DNA from: an uncultured Anaeroplasmataceae bacterium
GTDB lineage: Bacteria; Bacillota_I; Bacilli_A; Acholeplasmatales; Anaeroplasmataceae
Direction of reading: 5' to 3'
Length of the DNA: 64,000 bases
NCBI GenBank assembly: GCA_947629825.1
Contig: CANRFF010000003.1
Coordinates: 1 to 64,000 of the forward strand
Below, in pieces: positions 17,590 through 26,819 of the stretch. Under the pieces are notes generated by a model that had not been told where the DNA came from, ran no database searches, and was given only the letters and a program-made list of their open reading frames with translations. Both the position numbers and the translations under genes were made by a program. Positions within the stretch are counted from its first letter, which is position 1; each line of letters starts with the position of its first letter.

Positions 17590-18330
17590 ATGGCGAAAAA
17601 GAAAATATCTTTACAACCCGAAAATTTTGAACTTGAAACCAACACGGTTTGGGCTTTTCCAGACCGAGGAAAGTGGGCAACTCATGATGCAAAATATCGC
17701 GGGAATTGGTCGCCGTATATCCCACGCAATGTGATTTTGCGCTATTCCCAAGAGGGCGATACCGTGTTGGATCAATTCGTGGGCGGTGGCACAACTGCTG
17801 TCGAGGCCAAACTGACGCACAGGAATTTTGTCGGCATTGACATAAATCCGAGTGCGATTGAACTTACGAAAAGGAAATGTGAGTTTGATTTTGATACACA
17901 GGCAACCACAACGCTTTCAGTTGGTGACGCGCGTGCTTTGCCGTTAGACGACAAGAGTGTAGACCTTATATGTACTCACCCGCCGTATGCCAACATTATT
18001 CATTACAGCGAGGATATTGACGGTGATCTGTCCCTACTGCCAATGAAAGAGTTCTTGTTTGAAATGGGCAAAATTGCCAAGGAATGTTATCGGGTATTGA
18101 AGAAGGACAAGTTTTGCGCTATCCTTATGGGCGATACAAGGCAAAAAGGTATGGTTCAACCGCTTGCTTTTGAAACCATGCGTGTGTTTGAACTCGCCGG
18201 GTTTAAGACAAAAGAGATCATCATCAAAGAACAGCACAACTGTAAGGCAACAGGCTATTGGAAAACGAACAGCATCAAGTTTAATTTCCTTTTGCTTGCT
18301 CATGAGTATCTGTTTGTGTTTAAGAAATAG
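17590..18330 (+). CDS. DNA methyltransferase (N4/N6 type, THPPY motif)
   Basis: A 246-residue protein. It opens with VWAFPDRGKWATHDAKYRGNWSPY, a conserved start in this methyltransferase group, then the methyl-donor motif DQFVGGGTT (from residue 61) and GIDINP, and the catalytic motif HPPY (residues 130-133) in ICTHPPYANIIHYSED. Motif order (donor site before catalytic site) differs from the DpnA group. It likely methylates adenine or cytosine amino groups in DNA. Possible roles are a second methylase for GATC or protection against the Mrr-like nuclease's own target. It is the last intact gene of the operon. I see no clear ribosome binding site before it, consistent with coupling to the zinc-ribbon gene. 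Confidence 0.87.
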   Translation: MAKKKISLQPENFELETNTVWAFPDRGKWATHDAKYRGNWSPYIPRNVILRYSQEGDTVLDQFVGGGTTAVEAKLTHRNFVGIDINPSAIELTKRKCEFDFDTQATTTLSVGDARALPLDDKSVDLICTHPPYANIIHYSEDIDGDLSLLPMKEFLFEMGKIAKECYRVLKKDKFCAILMGDTRQKGMVQPLAFETMRVFELAGFKTKEIIIKEQHNCKATGYWKTNSIKFNFLLLAHEYLFVFKK

Positions 18331-18334
18331 ATGA

Positions 18335-18625
18335 ATGAATTCTCAAAGTTTAGCTATGATGCACATTGATTTTGTAGATGAGAATGCTTCCCAAAGTGCC
18401 AAAGACGAAACGCCAAAGTGCCAAATTGACACTTTGGAATGTACTTTGGAAGAACTGGCGGTATTTTTAATAAAAAAGAATCCATCTGTTAAGCAAGTCG
18501 AACTTGCAGAATGAACAGGAAAGTCTGTCAGAAGCATAAAGCGCATCATAGACTCTCTGAAAGAGAAACAATATATCCGCAGAGTAGACGGCAAACGCTA
18601 TGGTAAGTGGGAAATTTTGGTTTAA
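18335..18625 (+). pseudogene. Broken winged-helix fragment with an in-frame TGA
   Basis: The frame runs 59 codons from ATG 18335 to a TGA at 18512-18514, then continues in the same frame to TAA at 18623-18625. The second part reads TGKSVRSIKRIIDSLKEKQ then YIRRVDGKRYGKWEILV. The combined text (LEELAVFLIKKNPSVKQVELAE, stop, TGKSVRSIKR) is the C-terminal winged-helix seen at the end of AlbA_2/Schlafen-type ATP-binding regulators. Only the tail remains, and it is further broken by the stop. It is probably a leftover of a previous insertion at this site. Confidence 0.7.
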
Positions 18626-18950
18626 CATAAATTAGGTAACGATATTACAAACAATAATAAAAGGCGGGAAAGTTGGAAGCCCATAATCCAAATAATTGAA
18701 GTAACTTCAGTCCGGAAACACACATAGTTTCTGGACTTTTTTACCGTCAAGCAGTTTTCGTCACTTGCTTCCGTTTCTTCGGAAATGTCATTCCATTGAC
18801 TTTTGAAATCTTCGATTTCGTATAACGGCAGTTTGCTCACCATTGTCTGCATCATTGTCCCAAATGCCAAGTGTTTTTTTCTATATAATGCAAACTTCCT
18901 TTGTATCATGATGGTGCAAAGGAAGTTTGTTTTCATTGAATATGCGGTTT
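18626..18950. other. Right margin of the island; no intact gene seen
   Basis: Beyond the terminator at 18709-18742 there is a perfect 13-bp inverted repeat (CAAACTTCCTTTG at 18891-18903 and its complement at 18917-18929). On the plus strand it is followed by TTTTC, on the minus strand by no T-run. A 110-codon open frame on the minus strand spans the region but has no ribosome binding site and crosses both hairpins. No third copy of the tRNA repeat is visible. Confidence 0.5.
18709..18742 (+). terminator. Terminator at the end of the restriction-modification island
   Basis: AGTCCGGAAAC pairs with GTTTCTGGACT (one G-U) around a 7-base loop, followed by six Ts. Confidence 0.85.
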
Positions 18951-20303
18951 TCAAAACTGTAGTTTTTTTGCATCTTCTGCGGTGTTTTGGAAGAACATAA
19001 TGTCATAAATCGGGAGATAGGTAATTTTGCCTTTTGTCGTGATTTTTCGTGCATTTGAGAGTACAAACGCCTTTTTAATGTGGTAGTCTTCGTTTTGCAC
19101 AAAGGCGGAAAGAGCGCTGTGTATGGTGTAATCTTTTCCGGATTTCACTTCGATCGGAACAGTGGAGAGGCTGTCGTAATCGTCAATCAAGAAGTCGACC
19201 TCGCCTTTGTTGCGGTTATCATAATAGAACAGTTTATACCCATGGGCCGCAAGCTCAGAAGCCACAGCGCTTTCATATACCGAACCGAGATTGATGCTTC
19301 TCTCATCATCCAAAATCGCACGGATGTTATTCCCATACAGAATACCGGTTAGGATGCCGGCGTCGTTCAGATACAGTTTCAATAAATTCTTTCCGCTGGA
19401 TTCAATCAACGGGAATACCGGATTGGAGATGGCTTGTACAGGAAGGGCAATTCCGGCACTGATCAGGAACTCAAACTCATCCTGATAATCCCGGAAAGTT
19501 TTTCCTCGTTTGTTTTCAATCATCTGTGCTACCACACGCTTCTTTTTGTTTTCCATATTGGACGGAATCAGGTCATAGATTCGCCGAATTTTCAGCTTGT
19601 TTTCCTCTCCGTATTTGGAAGCATCCACAGCGTAGTAATCGTGAATTTCACTTTGAATCTCCCGTATAGCCAGGATGTTCTTTTCGGAAAGATAGGCATT
19701 TACGGCATCCGGCAATCCGCCAACGAGCAGATATTTTCGAAATAAATCCATCATTTTTTCATGAATCGGTTCGTCGAGGGATTCTCGATTTTCAAATTTT
19801 TTTCGCATTGCAGAAATAGTGATTTCATTCATTCCATTTGCATAGAGGAACTCTTCGAAATCAAGTGGGAACATCCTGACTTTGCGAATACTGCCCATTG
19901 GAATGGAAGTCGTCTGCGAAAGCGTTACACCCAAAAGTGAACCGCTGGCGATAAAGGTAAATTTATCATCCTGCGACAAGAATTTGAGAAGTGTCAGCAG
20001 GTGAGGGTATGCCTGAATTTCGTCTAGGAAGATCAGCGTATTTTCCTTCTTTTTCATTTTGTTGCCGGCGAGCATACTGACCTGAAGATAGAAGTCCTCC
20101 ACCGATTTGGTATCTGCAAAGAGTCGGCTACCGAGCGAGTCTTCGACCATATTGATTTCGATAAAGTTTTCAAACAGTTTTCTGCCGACATATCGGATAA
20201 TATACGTTTTGCCGACCTGCCTTGCGCCGTCAATCAAAAGTATTTTTTTGGAGTCGGATGTTAGGTGTGACTCAATCAATGTTTCAATTTTACGGTATAA
20301 CAT
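18951..20303 (-). CDS. AAA ATPase with DUF4143 C-terminal domain
   Basis: A 450-residue protein. It has Walker A DGARQVGKTY near residue 26, Walker B TLIFLDEIQ, a sensor SGSLLG, and a C-terminal DUF4143 region with VDFLI...VPIEVKSGK, a PD-(D/E)XK-like signature. Hundreds of such ATPases exist, often many per genome in gut bacteria, and their function remains unsettled; roles in DNA handling or as defence/toxin-like modules have been proposed. The CCTCC complement upstream gives a good ribosome binding site (AGGAGGCGT) before the ATG. It is a single-gene unit with its own strong promoter, next to the island border, and could be part of the accessory region. Confidence 0.9.
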   Translation of the reverse strand: MLYRKIETLIESHLTSDSKKILLIDGARQVGKTYIIRYVGRKLFENFIEINMVEDSLGSRLFADTKSVEDFYLQVSMLAGNKMKKKENTLIFLDEIQAYPHLLTLLKFLSQDDKFTFIASGSLLGVTLSQTTSIPMGSIRKVRMFPLDFEEFLYANGMNEITISAMRKKFENRESLDEPIHEKMMDLFRKYLLVGGLPDAVNAYLSEKNILAIREIQSEIHDYYAVDASKYGEENKLKIRRIYDLIPSNMENKKKRVVAQMIENKRGKTFRDYQDEFEFLISAGIALPVQAISNPVFPLIESSGKNLLKLYLNDAGILTGILYGNNIRAILDDERSINLGSVYESAVASELAAHGYKLFYYDNRNKGEVDFLIDDYDSLSTVPIEVKSGKDYTIHSALSAFVQNEDYHIKKAFVLSNARKITTKGKITYLPIYDIMFFQNTAEDAKKLQF

Positions 20304-20329
20304 GATACGCCTCCTGACTTTTCAATATA

Positions 20330-20358
20330 ATTATATCGCAAAATTTGTGACATTTCAA
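20330..20358 (-). promoter_or_regulatory. Promoter of the DUF4143 ATPase
   Basis: Minus strand TTGAAA, 17-base spacer, TATAAT; 27 bases before the start codon. Confidence 0.75.
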
Positions 20359-20724
20359 TAGAATTTTTTCGGTATTTTTGTGACTTTTCAAATTTATGTG
20401 GAGTGGTGTTCTTGTTTATAAGGCAATAACAAAGGAACTTGCTGTCCGTAAGCGCAGGATGTTTTTTATTGAGGTTTATTTTTGTCAATTTACGGGGATA
20501 AATGATAACCGCAATTTATTATGTACGTTGATGATAGAAGAAATGACATTTCGAATTTTGTTTTTCGGATATGTTTGTATTCGAATGTGGTTTTCGTAGA
20601 GGCTTATCTCAAAAAATAATGACTTTGTATCGTAATTAGAAAAAACAAGAACATTTTATTCCGGTGGCGCATATAGTAAAGTGTATCGGCAGAAATGCCT
20701 TAATGATATAGATCATAAATAAAA
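20359..20724. other. Gene-free stretch upstream of glnA
   Basis: No convincing gene. A 67-codon frame at 20396-20599 has no ribosome binding site and no recognisable product. The glnA promoter must lie here, but I find no clear -35/-10 pair; a TATAGT near 20671 is the best candidate -10. No obvious GlnR-type TGTNA-N7-TNACA operator was seen. Confidence 0.4.
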
Positions 20725-20751
20725 GTCGCAGTTTTGTGGCTTTTTATTTTT
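20725..20751 (+). terminator. Terminator-like hairpin just before glnA (possible attenuator)
   Basis: GTCGCA (20725-20730) pairs with TGTGGC (20735-20740) around a GTTT loop, using two G-U pairs, followed by TTTTTATTTTT. It ends 16 bases before the glnA ATG. No gene lies directly upstream on this strand, so it is either a leader attenuator or a remnant. Confidence 0.55.
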
Positions 20752-20767
20752 AAAGGAAAGGGAAAAA

Positions 20768-22120
20768 ATGAAAGGGTATACCAAAGACGACATCAGAAGA
20801 ATTTGCAAAGAAGAAAACATCAAATACATTCGTATGCAGTTTACGGATATTATGGGGAGACTGAAAAATGTGGAGATTCCCATCACCCGGTTGGAAGACG
20901 CACTGGACAATTCGGTCATGTTTGACGGATCTTCCATTGAAGGATTCGTCCGGATTTATGAAGCGGATATGTTTTTACATCCCGACTTGGATACTTTTTT
21001 GGTACTGTCCTGGGAAGACAACTCTTACGGAAAAGTCGCCCGTTTTATCTGTGACGTTTATCGACCGGGAACCAAAGGGCAACACCTTCCGTTTGAAGGA
21101 GATCCCCGAGGCGTTCTGAAAAAAAATCTGAAGAAAATGGAAGAAATGGGATTTTCCGCATTGAACGTGGGAGTAGAACCCGAATTCTTTTTGTTTCGTT
21201 TGGATGACGAAGGCAATCCTACATTGAAATTCAACGACAAAGGAGGATATTTCGACATTTCTCCGATCGATTCTGCGGAAGACTGCAGAAGAGACATCGT
21301 CTTGGCACTGCAAAAAATCGGATTCACCATTGAAGCCGCTCATCATGAAGTTTCTTTCGGACAACACGAAATCAACTTTAAATTCGATTCCGCACTGGAA
21401 GCCTGCGACAATGTGCAAACCTTTAAATTGGTCGTCAAAAACATTGCCCGCAGACACGGACTCCATGCGACCTTTATGCCGAAACCGATCGAAAATATCA
21501 ACGGAAGCGGAATGCACGTCAACTGTTCTTTGATCACGCAAGATCAAGCGAATGCGTTTTATGATCCGAAAACCGCCAACCAACTGTCGCTCACCGCTCA
21601 AAAATGGATCTCCGGAATTCTGCATCATGCGAAAGGATTTTGTTTCATTACCAATCCGATCGTGAACTCTTATAAAAGAATCGTTCCCGGATATGAAGCC
21701 CCATGTTATATATCTTGGTCGGACTCCAATCGCTCGACCATGATCCGCATTCCCGCCGCCAGAGGAAACAAAACCCGAACGGAAATCCGCAGCGTCGACG
21801 TCGCAGCCAATCCGTATTTAGCCATCAGTGTGATCTTGGCCTCCGGGTTGGACGGCATTGCGGGAAACGTACCTCTGATCGATCCGATTTATGAAAATTT
21901 GTTTTTAAAAACAGAAGAAGAACGGAATCATCTGGGCGTTTCTTCTTTGCCCGCCGATTTAAAAGACGCCATGGAAGAATTCAAAAAAGATTCGTTGATT
22001 CAACAAGCTATCGGCAGTCATATCACCAACAAAATGATCGAAGCGAAAACACTGGAATGGGACGAATACCGCAAATACGTCTCTTTGTGGGAAATTCAGA
22101 AATATCTCAGCACCTATTGA
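20768..22120 (+). CDS. glnA: Glutamine synthetase, type I (alpha)
   Basis: A 450-residue GSI, the size expected for the short Firmicute alpha subfamily, which lacks the adenylylation insertion. Family sequence includes [27 protein letters not shown] (N-terminal active-site strand), [46 protein letters not shown] and the R-N-K region around [16 protein letters not shown]. It makes glutamine from glutamate, ammonia and ATP and is the cell's main ammonia entry. A GGAAAGGG ribosome binding site precedes it. No glnR is adjacent. The hairpin immediately upstream suggests transcript-level control. Confidence 0.98.
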   Translation: MKGYTKDDIRRICKEENIKYIRMQFTDIMGRLKNVEIPITRLEDALDNSVMFDGSSIEGFVRIYEADMFLHPDLDTFLVLSWEDNSYGKVARFICDVYRPGTKGQHLPFEGDPRGVLKKNLKKMEEMGFSALNVGVEPEFFLFRLDDEGNPTLKFNDKGGYFDISPIDSAEDCRRDIVLALQKIGFTIEAAHHEVSFGQHEINFKFDSALEACDNVQTFKLVVKNIARRHGLHATFMPKPIENINGSGMHVNCSLITQDQANAFYDPKTANQLSLTAQKWISGILHHAKGFCFITNPIVNSYKRIVPGYEAPCYISWSDSNRSTMIRIPAARGNKTRTEIRSVDVAANPYLAISVILASGLDGIAGNVPLIDPIYENLFLKTEEERNHLGVSSLPADLKDAMEEFKKDSLIQQAIGSHITNKMIEAKTLEWDEYRKYVSLWEIQKYLSTY

Positions 22121-22215
22121 AATTCAAGCTTTGAAATCCGGACGATTTTCGACAAAGTTTTCATAGAAAAAAAGAAAGCAGGATATAATATATATCAAAA
22201 GAGGTGTATCATGCG

Positions 22216-23322
22216 ATGAAACTCGTCGGCTTGATTTTCGGAGGAATTTTATATTATATCGGACTGTTTTTCATCGTGAGATCGATTTTCAGAGTATTTC
22301 AAATCAGAAGAATCAAAACGGGATATTTTTTGATGGGCATTTTCGTATCGGTACCGGTTTTTTGTATTTTCGACTATGTCTATCGGGGAAATCCGATTTT
22401 GATTTTTTTCGGCTCCATCGGTTATGTCATTGCGGCATTCCTGTTGTATTTTATATTGACATTGGGCGTTTTGATTCTGTTGAAAAGAATCTTGCGGTGG
22501 ATTCTTCGCAATCCTTCGAAATTGCTTCCGACTTTTTCGAAAAAAGCGATTATTGGCAGTGTGGCCACCGGCATGGTAGTATGTTGTATCGGCTTTTTCT
22601 GTGCCGTAATGCCTACCACCACCGAACTTTCCGTCGGAACCGGAAAAACGGAATATCGGATCGTTGCCGTTTCGGATATTCATTATGGTTCGACCGGCTC
22701 GGTTGTTTCTTTGCCGAGAATGGTACGGCAGATCAATGAAAAAAATCCGGATTTGATCTTTTTGTTGGGAGACGTCTTCGATAATAAAATCAAAGCGATT
22801 GACACCGCTTATTTTCTGAGCCAACTCGACCGACTCTCTGCCCCATACGGCGTATATGCGATTACGGGGAATCACGAATTTATCAATAATTCTTTGGAAG
22901 AAATCATAGATTTGTATCGTCAGAGTTCTTTGAAATTGTTATTGGACGAGGAAGTTTCGGTCAACAACCAATTCAGAATCTTGGGAAGAATCGACGTCAG
23001 ACATCCGAGAAAAGAAATCGATGCCATTGTGACCTCAAGCGAACTTCCGTTGATCGTTTTGGATCATCAACCGCAGAATTATCGGGACGCTCAAAAAATA
23101 TCGTCGGTACTGCAACTTTCGGGACATACGCACAATGGGCAGATTTTTCCGGGAAATTGGTTGATTTGGGGACTCAATCGTCTTTTGTATCAAAGCGAAT
23201 CCAACGGATTTCATCGGTATGGAAATTTTTCTTTGGAAATCACCAAAGGATACGGAACGTGGGGCTTTCCGTTTCGTCTGACGGGGAATTCGGAAATTTT
23301 AGAAATTCATTTTTGGGTATAA
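22216..23322 (+). CDS. Membrane-anchored metallophosphoesterase
   Basis: A 368-residue protein. The N-terminal ~135 residues contain four or so membrane segments; the remainder is a calcineurin-like phosphoesterase with all metal motifs: AVSDIHYG, LLGDVFDNK, TGNHEF, VLDHQPQ and SGHTHNGQI. This is the YaeI/YkuE-like architecture, whose substrates are thought to be lipid-linked or nucleotide phosphates at the envelope. ATG 22216 is preferred (AAAAGAGGTG upstream, 9-base spacing) over a GTG at 22204. It has its own -10 (TATAAT at about 22185). Confidence 0.9.
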   Translation: MKLVGLIFGGILYYIGLFFIVRSIFRVFQIRRIKTGYFLMGIFVSVPVFCIFDYVYRGNPILIFFGSIGYVIAAFLLYFILTLGVLILLKRILRWILRNPSKLLPTFSKKAIIGSVATGMVVCCIGFFCAVMPTTTELSVGTGKTEYRIVAVSDIHYGSTGSVVSLPRMVRQINEKNPDLIFLLGDVFDNKIKAIDTAYFLSQLDRLSAPYGVYAITGNHEFINNSLEEIIDLYRQSSLKLLLDEEVSVNNQFRILGRIDVRHPRKEIDAIVTSSELPLIVLDHQPQNYRDAQKISSVLQLSGHTHNGQIFPGNWLIWGLNRLLYQSESNGFHRYGNFSLEITKGYGTWGFPFRLTGNSEILEIHFWV

Positions 23323-23381
23323 TTTGGGGATAAGTGGTCTTTTTGAATTCAAGGGCTCGTATAGTTAAACAGGTGATAACT

Positions 23382-24641
23382 ATGTCGGGCGTTTTAATCG
23401 GAAAACCTGCAAATTTAAAAGGAACAGTAAAAATCAGCGGTGCCAAAAATGCGGCGATTCCGCTGATCTGCGCAGCACTTTTAGCCAAAGGGAAAGTTTT
23501 ATTGAAAAACGTTCCTCAAATCAAAGACATCGAGAATCTTCTGGAGATTTTAAGACGTCTGGATTGTAAGGTTTCGCAAAAAAGACATCGATTGCGAATT
23601 GACAATACGAATTTGAAATATCAACCGCTGACGTTCGAAGAAGTCAAAAAAATGAGAGGCTCGTATTATCTCATCGGCGTTTTTCTGACGTTGTTTTCCA
23701 AATGCGAAATCTATTTGCCGGGAGGGTGCAATATCGGGAAACGGCCGATCGATATACATTTGGATGCTTTCGAACAGTTGGGATTTTCTTATAAAATCAT
23801 TCAAGATACGTTGTTTATTGCGAAAGAAAAGGAATTAAAAGAGGTTTCTTTCCGGTTGAAAAATAAAAGTGTCGGGGCTTCTTTGAATGCGATCTTTGCG
23901 GCACTTTCTTTATCGAAAGTAACGATGATGAATACGTTGTTTGAACCAGAAGGGAAAGACGTGTTGACCTTTTTACAAAAAATCGGGTATTCCATTCGCC
24001 TTTGTTCTGACGAATTGGTCTATGAAAAGAAGCCGTTGGAATTTCGGATGATTTCACACAAGATGATTCCGGATCGGATTGAGGCGATGACGTATGTGGT
24101 TTTGGGACTTTTGAGCGGAAAAATTACGGTTTGCAATGTTTGTACGGAGGATCTCGAATTGCCGTTGGAATTACTGCGAAAAAGCGGATATGACATCGTG
24201 ACGGAAAACAAAAAGATGATCGCAACTTGTTCTCGGGGATCGGGAATGAACATCATCACAGAAGTCTATCCGGGCTTTCCTACGGACTTACAGGCGATTT
24301 TCGGAGTGCTTTGTGCCTTTGCTTCTACGGAATCGGAAATCACGGAAACGATTTTCGAAAACCGATTTCAGATTTACGAAGATTTGCATAGAGTCGGTAT
24401 TTCGGTTTGTAAAGAAAACAACAAAATCTTATTGAAACCACAAAAGTTTTCTTCGGATGCGGTGGTATTTCAGGCGAAAGATTTACGGCACGGAGCCGCC
24501 CTTTGTTTGTTGGGGTGTGCTCTTTTTCAGGATGTCGTTGTGGAAAATTTCGAATATGTCGAACGGGGATATGAAAACTTCATTGCCAAAATTCAGAGTC
24601 TGGGCGGAAATATCGAACGGATAAATGAAAAAAATAAGTAA
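23382..24641 (+). CDS. murA: UDP-N-acetylglucosamine 1-carboxyvinyltransferase
   Basis: The 419-residue length equals that of typical MurA. GAKNAA holds the conserved Lys-Asn pair near the N-terminus, and the active-site cysteine is Cys116 in LPGGCNIGKRP, so fosfomycin sensitivity would be expected. It transfers enolpyruvate from PEP to UDP-GlcNAc, the first committed step of peptidoglycan synthesis. The start 23382 has an AGGTGAT ribosome binding site; an upstream ATG at 23334 does not. The RASIW-type segment is replaced by MRGSYYLIG, which is common in the Firmicute MurA2 (MurZ) group, so this may be one of two paralogues. Confidence 0.92.
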   Translation: MSGVLIGKPANLKGTVKISGAKNAAIPLICAALLAKGKVLLKNVPQIKDIENLLEILRRLDCKVSQKRHRLRIDNTNLKYQPLTFEEVKKMRGSYYLIGVFLTLFSKCEIYLPGGCNIGKRPIDIHLDAFEQLGFSYKIIQDTLFIAKEKELKEVSFRLKNKSVGASLNAIFAALSLSKVTMMNTLFEPEGKDVLTFLQKIGYSIRLCSDELVYEKKPLEFRMISHKMIPDRIEAMTYVVLGLLSGKITVCNVCTEDLELPLELLRKSGYDIVTENKKMIATCSRGSGMNIITEVYPGFPTDLQAIFGVLCAFASTESEITETIFENRFQIYEDLHRVGISVCKENNKILLKPQKFSSDAVVFQAKDLRHGAALCLLGCALFQDVVVENFEYVERGYENFIAKIQSLGGNIERINEKNK

Positions 24642-24657
24642 ATTTTATTGACTTTGA

Positions 24658-24686
24658 ATTTGGTTTTGCATATAATAATCAATGGT
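24658..24686 (+). promoter_or_regulatory. Promoter of rplM-rpsI
   Basis: TTGACT, 17 bases, TATAAT, followed by a leader of about 60 bases before the ATG. Confidence 0.8.
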
Positions 24687-24748
24687 ACATTTTTTTAAAA
24701 ATCATCCACAATTGCCCTAATTTATGTAAATATTTTAGGAGGAAAATT

Positions 24749-25186
24749 ATGAACAAGACATTTATGGCAAACAATCAGACCGTACAACATGATTGGTATG
24801 TAGTAGATGCGACCGGATTAACATTGGGAAGATTGGCTACGGTGGTCGCTTCTTTATTGAAGGGAAAGCATAAGCCGATTTATACTCCGCATGTTAATTG
24901 CGGTGATCACGTGATTGTCATCAATGCAGACAAAATTCAATTAACCGGAAACAAGTGGCAAGACAAACTTTATCGAAATCACTCCGAATACAATGGTGGA
25001 CTTCGAACAATGACTGCCGAAACCGTATTGAAAAAATATCCGACGAGAATTGTAGAACATGCAGTTTACGGGATGTTACCTCATACGAAATTGGGAGATC
25101 AGATGAGAAAGCAGTTGCATGTGTATGCCGAGGCAACACATCCGCACAACGCACAACAACCAAAGGAATTTGTAGTGAAGGCATAA
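24749..25186 (+). CDS. rplM: 50S ribosomal protein L13
   Basis: A 145-residue protein matching L13 end to end: [72 protein letters not shown]. It binds 23S rRNA early in 50S assembly. An AGGAGGAAAATT ribosome binding site precedes it. It forms an operon with rpsI. Confidence 0.99.
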   Translation: MNKTFMANNQTVQHDWYVVDATGLTLGRLATVVASLLKGKHKPIYTPHVNCGDHVIVINADKIQLTGNKWQDKLYRNHSEYNGGLRTMTAETVLKKYPTRIVEHAVYGMLPHTKLGDQMRKQLHVYAEATHPHNAQQPKEFVVKA

Positions 25187-25202
25187 GGGGAGGAAAAAAT
25201 CA

Positions 25203-25601
25203 ATGGCAAAAAAATTAGTTCAATATCACGGAACAGGTCGTCGTAAGAGTTCGGTTGCTCGTGTCTATTTACGTCCAGGCAAAGGAAAAATTACGATCAA
25301 TGATCGCACATTTGAAGAATATATTCCTTCCGCAGCGATTCGTCTGGATGTTCTGCAACCACTGGAAATGACGGAAACGGTTAATAATTATGATGTTTTG
25401 GTAAATGTTCACGGAGGAGGATTGACGGGTCAAGCCGGTGCGATTCGTTTGGGAATTGCCCGTGCGCTTCTGGAAGTCAGTCCGGATTTCAGAGGAACAT
25501 TGAAACCTGCAGGATTGCTTACTCGTGATTCTCGTGCGAAAGAACGTAAGAAATACGGTTTAAAGAAAGCACGTCGTGCTCCGCAATTTTCAAAACGTTA
25601 A
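25203..25601 (+). CDS. rpsI: 30S ribosomal protein S9
   Basis: A 132-residue protein with the S9 signature: [38 protein letters not shown], and the basic tail [10 protein letters not shown] that reaches the ribosomal P site. GGGGAGG ribosome binding site. Second gene of the rplM operon. Three tandem hairpins follow. Confidence 0.99.
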   Translation: MAKKLVQYHGTGRRKSSVARVYLRPGKGKITINDRTFEEYIPSAAIRLDVLQPLEMTETVNNYDVLVNVHGGGLTGQAGAIRLGIARALLEVSPDFRGTLKPAGLLTRDSRAKERKKYGLKKARRAPQFSKR

Positions 25602-25630
25602 TTTTGCGCAAAAAGTGTATGATACAAAAG

Positions 25631-25663
25631 AGTTCTGAAAGTTCTCGATTCGGGACTTTTTTT
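25631..25663 (+). terminator. Terminator 1 after rpsI
   Basis: AGTTCTGAA pairs with TTCGGGACT (with G-U pairs) around a 9-base loop, followed by seven Ts. Confidence 0.8.
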
Positions 25664-25677
25664 GTTGAAAAAACCTC

Positions 25678-25710
25678 AAAAAAAGAATCTCGTCCGGACA
25701 TTCTTTTTTT
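25678..25710. terminator. Terminator 2, bidirectional A/T-flanked hairpin
   Basis: AAAAAAAGAAT and ATTCTTTTTTT pair perfectly over 11 bases around an 11-base loop. With A-run on one side and T-run on the other it can act in both directions. Confidence 0.7.
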
Positions 25711-25737
25711 CTTGGAAAGAAACATTGAAGAAAAGCG

Positions 25738-25769
25738 AAGAATATCATAAAAATGGTATTCTTTTTTGT
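25738..25769 (+). terminator. Terminator-like hairpin 3 before prs
   Basis: AAGAATATCAT pairs with ATGGTATTCTT (one G-U) around an AAAA loop, followed by TTTTGTTTT. It ends next to the -35 of the prs promoter. Confidence 0.65.
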
Positions 25770-25798
25770 TTTACTTTTTCCGGGGGCTATGGTATAAT
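25770..25798 (+). promoter_or_regulatory. Promoter of prs
   Basis: TTTACT, 17-base spacer containing five Gs, TATAAT. The -35 overlaps the T-run of the preceding hairpin. Confidence 0.6.
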
Positions 25799-25833
25799 AA
25801 AATTGCCTTTTTTAGATGACGGAGGAAGAATAA

Positions 25834-26817
25834 ATGGCAGTTTTACTAGGGAAAAAAATTAAAATTTTCAGTTTATCCGCAAATCGTCAATTGGCGGAAG
25901 AAATCGCAGAGTCTGTGGGAATTCCGCTTTCCAGTTGTGAAATCTTGCATTTTGCGGACGGGGAAATCAATGTACAGATCGACGAAACGGTTCGGGGACA
26001 CAATGTTTTCGTGATTCAACCGACTTCGGCGCCGGTCAACGATCATTTGATGGAACTGTTGATTATGTGCGACGCTTTGAAAAGGGCGTCTGCGAAAACC
26101 ATCAATCTGGTCATTCCGTATTACGGATACAGCCGACAGGATCGTAAAGCGAGAAGCAGACAGCCGATTTCCGCCAAACTGGTTGCGGATTTACTGCAGG
26201 TGGCCGGAGCGGATCGTGTCATTTGTATGGATATTCATGCGGCTCAGATTCAAGGTTTTTTTGATATTCCCGTAGATAATTTTATGGGACTTCCGATTCT
26301 TGCCAATTATTTGATTGATAAAAAATTAGAAGACGTGGTTGTTGTTTCACCGGATCACGGAGGGACGACACGGGCTCGTGAATTTGCGAAAGTGCTGGAT
26401 ACCACTATTGCGATTATCGACAAAAGAAGACCGGAACCGAATAAAGCGGAAGTTATGAATATCATCGGAAATGTCGCCGGGAAAAACTGTATTTTGGTTG
26501 ACGATATGGTAGATACGGCCGGGACGTTGACGGTCGGTGCGCAGGCATTGAAAGAAGCCGGTGCCAAAAAAGTCTATGCGGCTTGTACCCACGGAGTATT
26601 ATCCGGCAATGCCGTTCAAAAAATTCAGGATTCTTATCTGGAAGAATTGATCATTACCAACACCATTCATTTGGATGATGCGAAAAAAATCGACAAAATC
26701 AAAGTTCTTTCCGTTGGTGCTTTGTTGGGACACGGAATTTTAAAAATTCTTTCCGACGAACCGCTTTCGGGATTGTTTACTTATTCTTATGATAAAAGCA
26801 AAAGGGAATTGTTGTAG
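25834..26817 (+). CDS. prs: Ribose-phosphate pyrophosphokinase (PRPP synthase)
   Basis: A 327-residue class I PRPP synthase: [37 protein letters not shown] (flexible loop), [35 protein letters not shown] and the PRPP loop [14 protein letters not shown]. It makes PRPP from ribose 5-phosphate and ATP for nucleotides, histidine and tryptophan. GGAGGAAGAATAA ribosome binding site. It ends 2 bases before pth, a pairing common in Firmicutes. Confidence 0.98.
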   Translation: MAVLLGKKIKIFSLSANRQLAEEIAESVGIPLSSCEILHFADGEINVQIDETVRGHNVFVIQPTSAPVNDHLMELLIMCDALKRASAKTINLVIPYYGYSRQDRKARSRQPISAKLVADLLQVAGADRVICMDIHAAQIQGFFDIPVDNFMGLPILANYLIDKKLEDVVVVSPDHGGTTRAREFAKVLDTTIAIIDKRRPEPNKAEVMNIIGNVAGKNCILVDDMVDTAGTLTVGAQALKEAGAKKVYAACTHGVLSGNAVQKIQDSYLEELIITNTIHLDDAKKIDKIKVLSVGALLGHGILKILSDEPLSGLFTYSYDKSKRELL

Positions 26818-26819
26818 GA

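Noticed and set aside
18512-18514. TGA as a tryptophan codon (Mycoplasma code)
   Set aside because: Several intact genes stop at TGA followed by a new start (for example the ATGA overlap at 5634 and the one at 46658), and TGG is used for Trp. TGA in the fragment at 18512 is a true break.
18622-18954. 110-codon minus-strand open frame at the island border
   Set aside because: It runs through the terminator hairpin and through a perfect 13-bp inverted repeat and has no ribosome binding site. It may include a decayed fragment, but no family was recognised.
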